DNA from: Candidatus Planktophila sp. | GTDB taxonomy: Bacteria; Actinomycetota; Actinomycetes; Nanopelagicales; Nanopelagicaceae | Assembly: GCA_030832135.1 (NCBI GenBank) | Contig: JAURJS010000065.1 | Coordinates: forward strand, 1-9,334 | Length of the DNA: 9,334 nucleotides | Direction of reading: 5' to 3' | Shown here: positions 5,474 through 9,334 of the stretch, in pieces | How positions within the stretch are numbered: position 1 is the first letter of the stretch | Layout: the number at the start of each line of letters is the position of its first letter | The notes under the pieces: generated by a model | Database searches by the model: none | Told to the model about the DNA's origin: nothing | Seen by the model: only the letters and a program-made list of their open reading frames with translations | Program-made: the position numbers and the translations under genes

Positions 5474-7021
5474 TTATTCTCTCGCGAGAGTGAGCTTTCG
5501 CGAGTATTGAAGCCACGTGGAGTGGGTGATAACAATCAAACTCTTCCCCACGGCCAAACGTGTAATTCTCTCCTGAATACGAATAGCTAATTGAGTATCG
5601 AGATGCTCCAACGGTTCATCAAGTATCACGATGGGAGAATCAGCTAGCAGCGCCCTGGCAATAGCTAGGCGCTTAGCCTCACCACCGGAGAGCGCCCGGC
5701 CATACTCCCCAAGCATTTGATCGAGCGGGATGCTCTCCAATTCGAGTGCGATAAGAATTTGCCTCAACTCTTCATCAGTGGCTTCAGCATCTGCAATCTT
5801 GAGATTCTCACGCAAAGTGGTGTTGAAGATATATCCATTTTGAAGAGCGCCAGATATGTAGCGCGAGCGATCGGCAATATCCCTGACCTCAACTCCGCCA
5901 ATTGTGAGCGAGCCTGAATACTGGGCAAAGCCAAGTAGCGCTGCGGCAAAAGTTGATTTCCCAACTCCGCTGGGGCCCTCGATGACGAGCGTCTCCCCCG
6001 CTTTGACCACACACGAGAACGGTTGAAGAAATCTCTCCCCCCAGTTCGCTTCGCAATTAATCGCAGATACGGTCACGCCTTCTGGTTGCGCCGAAGAGTC
6101 TGGTTCGAGGTAAGTCTCGGCCGAGAGCGCATCAATGGATTGACTAGCACGTCGAATCTTTCCCGCGATAAAAAGATTTGGAAACCACGAGGTATAACCT
6201 TCAAATCCAACAAGTATGAGAAAAATAGACATCGAGATTTGAATCGGAAGCAGCTGATCATCATGGAGCATAGAAAGGCTTACGCCAACAAGGGCGCAAC
6301 CAAGTGCTGCCAGCACCATGAGCGCAAAGAGCGAACTCTTCGCGAAATACCTACGCTCAATATCTCGTAATTCTTTAGCCGCAGTTACAAGAGAGTTGCG
6401 ATAGAAATCTCCATAACCAAAGATCTCAGCTTCAATCATCGCGTGAGATGAGGAAGCAATTTCTGTTGCAAAGAGGTTCTCACGTTCTTCAATCTCAACT
6501 GCAAGCGGATCTAGAATTCTGCGCACGCCCCACGGGATAATCAAGGCAAATAAAGCTGAAAGAAGTAATATCGGCAAGACGAGGGTTGGTTTGATCCATA
6601 GAGAGAGAAGGATCGTTACCGTACCAGCTATCCCTGCTGATATCCCCGGCAGGGTGATGCGAAGATGGAACTCTTGTGCCCGCTCAACATCATCGATGAC
6701 AGCTTTACTCTGGCGCGCAATTGAGAAATCACTGCCTTTTAAACGAGAGGCAAAGGCTGAAAATAGTCGAACGCGAATTCCGGTGAGCTTTCTAAAGATT
6801 GCCTCATGGCTGATGACGCGCTCACCATATCGAGCGGCAGATCGGAAGATTCCGAAGAAACGGACCATCACAATTGAAACACCTAAGATGAGAATTGGTG
6901 GATATTGAGAGGCCATAGTGATCAGCCAAGCGCTTGAGACCGTTAAGCCTGTGCCACCGATCAGCGCAAAAGAACCGAGCGCAATCGCCAGAAGGAATGA
7001 GGAACGATGTGAGAGCTTCAT
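5474..7021 (-). CDS. cydC: cytochrome bd assembly ABC transporter, CydC subunit
   Basis: One half of the heterodimeric inner-membrane ABC exporter CydDC, required to make active cytochrome bd. Thiol (cysteine/glutathione) export and haem handling have both been proposed. The 515 residues split into a six-helix transmembrane domain (about 1-285) and a nucleotide-binding domain. The CydC hallmark around helix 2, VRFFGIFRSAARYGERVISH (53-72), separates it from CydD. Motifs are Walker A GPSGVGKST (349-357), Q-loop Q394, signature LSGGEAKRLAIARALL (445-460), Walker B PIVILDEP (463-470) and H-loop H500, so the ATP site looks intact. It is somewhat shorter than the E. coli protein. The start ATG overlaps the cydD stop as ATGA, implying coupled translation and equal subunit amounts. 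Its last codons form a palindrome at the recG junction. Confidence 0.95.
   Translation of the reverse strand: MKLSHRSSFLLAIALGSFALIGGTGLTVSSAWLITMASQYPPILILGVSIVMVRFFGIFRSAARYGERVISHEAIFRKLTGIRVRLFSAFASRLKGSDFSIARQSKAVIDDVERAQEFHLRITLPGISAGIAGTVTILLSLWIKPTLVLPILLLSALFALIIPWGVRRILDPLAVEIEERENLFATEIASSSHAMIEAEIFGYGDFYRNSLVTAAKELRDIERRYFAKSSLFALMVLAALGCALVGVSLSMLHDDQLLPIQISMSIFLILVGFEGYTSWFPNLFIAGKIRRASQSIDALSAETYLEPDSSAQPEGVTVSAINCEANWGERFLQPFSCVVKAGETLVIEGPSGVGKSTFAAALLGFAQYSGSLTIGGVEVRDIADRSRYISGALQNGYIFNTTLRENLKIADAEATDEELRQILIALELESIPLDQMLGEYGRALSGGEAKRLAIARALLADSPIVILDEPLEHLDTQLAIRIQERITRLAVGKSLIVITHSTWLQYSRKLTLARE
5479..5504 (-). other. overlapping hairpins at the cydC-recG junction
   Basis: The last codons of cydC contain a perfect 12-base palindrome CTCTCGCGAGAG (5490-5479). 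An upstream copy, CTCGCGA (5504-5498), can instead pair with TCGCGAG (5487-5481), forming a seven-base, mostly GC stem with a ten-base loop. Either fold includes part of the GAGAG just before the recG ATG, the only ribosome-site-like sequence there. Ribosomes finishing cydC would open it. The pairing is plain in the sequence; a role in coupling recG translation to cydC is inference. Confidence 0.45.
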
Positions 7022-8616
7022 GCCTCCACCATCGACACTTCTTTTGCGCCTGGGATAAATTGGTCTGGCGCATGTAAGACAGCTACCACAATCGCACCCT
7101 TGGCAGCAGTTTCACTGAGCAGGTGAAGAATTTCAGCTGCCGATGTCGGATCTAAATCTGCAGTTGGTTCATCGGCGATAATCAGCGATGGATTCATTGC
7201 GATTGCACGCGCAATTGCAATCCTTCGCCTCTGACCACCAGAGAGGTGACCGCTCTTCTCACCTAATCCCCCGACAACCGTATCTACACCGTTAGGAAGA
7301 GATTCAAGAGAGAGTCCCACCTTTTCAAGCACTTCTCTCATATCGGCCTCTGAGAACTCCGGCTTCACTAGAGCAAATAAATCACGGAGAGTGCCTGAGA
7401 TGAGTGAAGGGTTCTGCGGAATCCAACCCACCTGCGGAAAGAGAGAGGCGCTCTCAATCTCCTTGGCGGCAATGCCATTGATAGTTGCTGTGGAGCTCTC
7501 GTTGAGTGCAAGGAGCGAGTTGAGAAATGTTGTCTTACCTAAACCTGATCCCCCGCGGAGCACAAGAATCTCACCTGACTTAAGTGTGTGAGAGGCAAGA
7601 GAACCTGGTCCAAAGGGTGAGCTCCAAGGATTCCAAGAAATCGATTCGACCGAAGAGATGGGCTTCTTCCCATGCGTAATCGTTGGCTTCTTTGAAGAAA
7701 GTTCACTTAATTCGCTTAGAGCTGCGCCGCCATCTGCTGATGCATGAAAGAGTGAGGCAGCATTGCGCAATGGGAAATACACCTCAGGCGCCAGGACTAA
7801 AACGGCTAGTGCTGGAAAGAACTCCATCGAACTATTTACCAAACGGATGCCGATAGAGACAGCAATCAGCGCCACGGAGATTGTCGCCGCTAATTCAAGA
7901 ACGAGGGCAGAGAGGAAGGAGATTCTTAACACCTTCATCGTCTCGTTTGTGTAACGCTCTCCCATCTCTTCAATCCGTCTGCTCTGACTTTTATGTCGAC
8001 CGAAAATTGCCAATGTGTAAATACCGCGCAAGGAATCCTCGAAGTACTTCGAGAGCGTTCCGAGTGATTTCCACTTAGCTGTAACCGCATCCCTGGTGTA
8101 CCTGCCAATAAGTGCGCCAAAGATAGGAATAAGGGGCAAGGTGAAGAGCGCGATGAGCGCCGAGGTCGGATCGAGCAGAGCAATCGCGATAATCACCGCA
8201 AATGGAGTCAATGAGGCGCCACACATCTGAGGCAGGAAGCGCGCGAGATAAATATCTAGCGAGTTCGCACCTTTAATCAGCAGAGTAGTCAGCTGTGACG
8301 ATGGAATTGAGGTGACGCTCTCGGAAGATGATAAGACCTGTGATCTCAACGCTGCCTTTAAGTTCGCAGCCTCTACCGATGCCCATCGCTCAAATTGTGA
8401 GGTGAAGATGGCGCGAAAGCCCCAAAGGAGTCCCAGAGAGATGATGTGTGATGCCACGGAGGGATGTTTATAGATGAGTCCGACGATGATCGCCGCGATG
8501 AGAAATGCATTTCCAATGACAATCGAGGTATTGATTACCGCCCCAAAGATTGCACCGAATAAAAGTTTACGGCTACTGCCCAAGGAGAGCAGTAGCCGTA
8601 ATTCTTTTGATTTCAC
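7018..8616 (-). CDS. cydD: cytochrome bd assembly ABC transporter, CydD subunit
   Basis: Partner of CydC in the membrane transporter needed for cytochrome bd assembly. The 532 residues include the CydD hallmark ANSLDIYLARFLPQM (117-131), followed by the PLIPIFGALIGRYT helix and the segment YFEDSLRGIYTLAIFGR (191-207), all matching CydD rather than CydC. The nucleotide-binding domain has Walker A GGSGLGKTT (355-363), Q-loop Q401, signature LSGGQRRRIAIARA (458-471), Walker B SLIIADEPTADLD (477-489) and H-loop H515, so it looks catalytically complete. It is shorter than the E. coli protein (about 588 aa), partly through a short linker near 305-340. The start is GTG at 8616, without a clear ribosome site, 28 bases after cydB. 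It ends in the ATGA overlap with cydC. Confidence 0.95.
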   Translation of the reverse strand: MKSKELRLLLSLGSSRKLLFGAIFGAVINTSIVIGNAFLIAAIIVGLIYKHPSVASHIISLGLLWGFRAIFTSQFERWASVEAANLKAALRSQVLSSSESVTSIPSSQLTTLLIKGANSLDIYLARFLPQMCGASLTPFAVIIAIALLDPTSALIALFTLPLIPIFGALIGRYTRDAVTAKWKSLGTLSKYFEDSLRGIYTLAIFGRHKSQSRRIEEMGERYTNETMKVLRISFLSALVLELAATISVALIAVSIGIRLVNSSMEFFPALAVLVLAPEVYFPLRNAASLFHASADGGAALSELSELSSKKPTITHGKKPISSVESISWNPWSSPFGPGSLASHTLKSGEILVLRGGSGLGKTTFLNSLLALNESSTATINGIAAKEIESASLFPQVGWIPQNPSLISGTLRDLFALVKPEFSEADMREVLEKVGLSLESLPNGVDTVVGGLGEKSGHLSGGQRRRIAIARAIAMNPSLIIADEPTADLDPTSAAEILHLLSETAAKGAIVVAVLHAPDQFIPGAKEVSMVEA

Positions 8617-8627
8617 AGGTTCAATAT

Positions 8628-8643
8628 AAGCGCTTTAGCGCCT
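8628..8643 (-). other. small hairpin in the cydB-cydD gap
   Basis: The minus strand reads AGGCGC-TAAA-GCGCTT, a six-base stem (one G-U pair) with a four-base loop. It occupies over half of the 28-base gap and starts one base after the cydB stop codon. No U-run follows. It could stabilise the cydB 3' end after processing or lower cydD expression relative to the oxidase subunits. It may also be chance. Confidence 0.35.
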
Positions 8644-8644
8644 A

Positions 8645-9334
8645 TTAAGGATGATGGACAGTGTCCAACATTCCCATCTCGGGATTAGAAATCTGTGATG
8701 CGCTCACGCGCTTGCGGAAGACCCAATATGTCCAACCCTGATAGATCAAGACTAGAGGTGTCATTACAACTGCAACCCAAGACATCACCGTCAAAGTGTT
8801 CTCTGTGGCCGATGCATTGGTAATGGTGAGATCGAATTCAGAACCTAGAGAACTAGGCATGACTCGAGGATAGAGCGCATAGAAGAGCGTCGAAACAAAT
8901 GTTGCAATCGTTCCGGCAGAGAATATAAATGCCCAACCTTCGCGCACCTTCAGAACGGCAAAGAGTCCAGCGAGCCAGAGCACTGCAACGAGCCCTGATA
9001 AGCCGAATACAAGAGCGTTGAATTCTGACAGCGCCATATTTGTCCATGCAAGGAATGCCACTGCGGCAACCGCTGCAACCAAGCCAATCCTGATTGCTAG
9101 AGCACGTGAGCGTTCACGGATAGCGCCATCTGTCTTTAGCGCTAGGAAGATAGCTCCATGTGTGAGGAAAACGGTCAATGTGACTACTCCACCGAGAAGT
9201 GCGTATGGATTGAGAAGATTGAAGAAGCCTCCAACATACTCAAGGTACCCATCAGCGGATTTCTCGATCGGAACTCCACGGACGATATTTGCAAATGCAA
9301 CGCCCCAGAGAAGTGCGGGTAGGAAGCTGGCGAT
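8645..9334 (-). CDS. cydB: cytochrome bd quinol oxidase subunit II (partial)
   Basis: C-terminal 229 residues of the smaller core subunit of cytochrome bd, the high-oxygen-affinity terminal oxidase that reduces O2 to water with quinol electrons. The reading frame is open to the right edge, so the N-terminus is outside. The first visible residues, FLPALLWGVAFANIVRGVPI, match the conserved CydB helix and loop, then GGFFNLLNPYALLGG and the helix ending VFLTHGA. Six hydrophobic segments can be seen, the last being WVAVVMTPLVLIYQGWTYWV, followed by a basic KRV and a polar tail ending in HHP. Full CydB is usually about 330-380 residues, so roughly the first third is missing. A TTG at 9178 is an internal Leu codon, not the start. 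cydD follows at 28 bases; cydA is expected just upstream but is not in the window. Confidence 0.96.
   Translation of the reverse strand: MASFLPALLWGVAFANIVRGVPIEKSADGYLEYVGGFFNLLNPYALLGGVVTLTVFLTHGAIFLALKTDGAIRERSRALAIRIGLVAAVAAVAFLAWTNMALSEFNALVFGLSGLVAVLWLAGLFAVLKVREGWAFIFSAGTIATFVSTLFYALYPRVMPSSLGSEFDLTITNASATENTLTVMSWVAVVMTPLVLIYQGWTYWVFRKRVSASQISNPEMGMLDTVHHP

Noticed and set aside
5470..5535. Upstream start of recG inside cydC
   Set aside because: The extra 22 residues have no RecG character, while MATFDSKLSGVLG matches the family's usual beginning.
8645..9178. A separate 177-aa membrane protein starting at TTG 9178
   Set aside because: The frame stays open upstream to the window edge with conserved CydB sequence, so this is internal to cydB.
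1..9334. Mobile elements, CRISPR arrays, tRNA or rRNA genes, phage or defence genes
   Set aside because: No repeats, transposase-like or integrase-like products or cloverleaf sequences were seen; nearly all the sequence is accounted for by conserved genes.

Overview
The window is a single, tightly packed run of genes, all on the minus strand, and reads like ordinary core chromosome of a streamlined actinobacterium. Two things point there: the gene order (recG, rsmD, coaD, a DivIVA/SepIVA-like coiled-coil gene, yceD/DUF177, rpmF, rnc, then smc) and the style of the proteins, such as an actinobacterial RecG N-terminus and YceD. Base composition is close to even, unlike high-GC soil actinobacteria, and gaps are very short. 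I therefore suspect a freshwater nanopelagic (acI / Candidatus Planktophila-like) lineage, but that is inference, not something the window proves.

In the direction of transcription (high to low coordinates), the window opens inside cydB (9334-8645), the small-subunit gene of cytochrome bd quinol oxidase. cydD (8616-7018) and cydC (7021-5474) follow, overlapping by ATGA, and encode the heterodimeric ABC transporter needed to assemble that oxidase. Four bases after the cydC stop comes recG (5469-3307), the branched-DNA helicase. Next are rsmD (16S rRNA methyltransferase), coaD (phosphopantetheine adenylyltransferase), a small coiled-coil gene resembling SepIVA, yceD/DUF177, rpmF (ribosomal protein L32, 57 aa, GTG start) and rnc (RNase III, probable TTG start just after the rpmF stop). 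After a 67-base gap the first seven codons of smc are visible at the left edge (23-1).

Functionally the window joins a respiratory block (cydB-cydD-cydC) to an information-processing block: DNA repair, rRNA modification, CoA synthesis, growth or division scaffold, ribosome assembly, RNA processing and chromosome condensation. No gap exceeds 70 bases, so control, if any, lies in small junction structures. I found hairpins in the yceD-rpmF, cydC-recG, cydB-cydD and rnc-smc junctions, and a weak promoter-like pair ahead of smc.

I see no mobile element, CRISPR array, RNA gene or defence cassette, and no clear candidate for a new biological system. The most useful points are the short rpmF gene, the corrected starts of rnc, recG and the SepIVA-like gene, the direct rnc-smc junction without mutM, and the junction hairpins.
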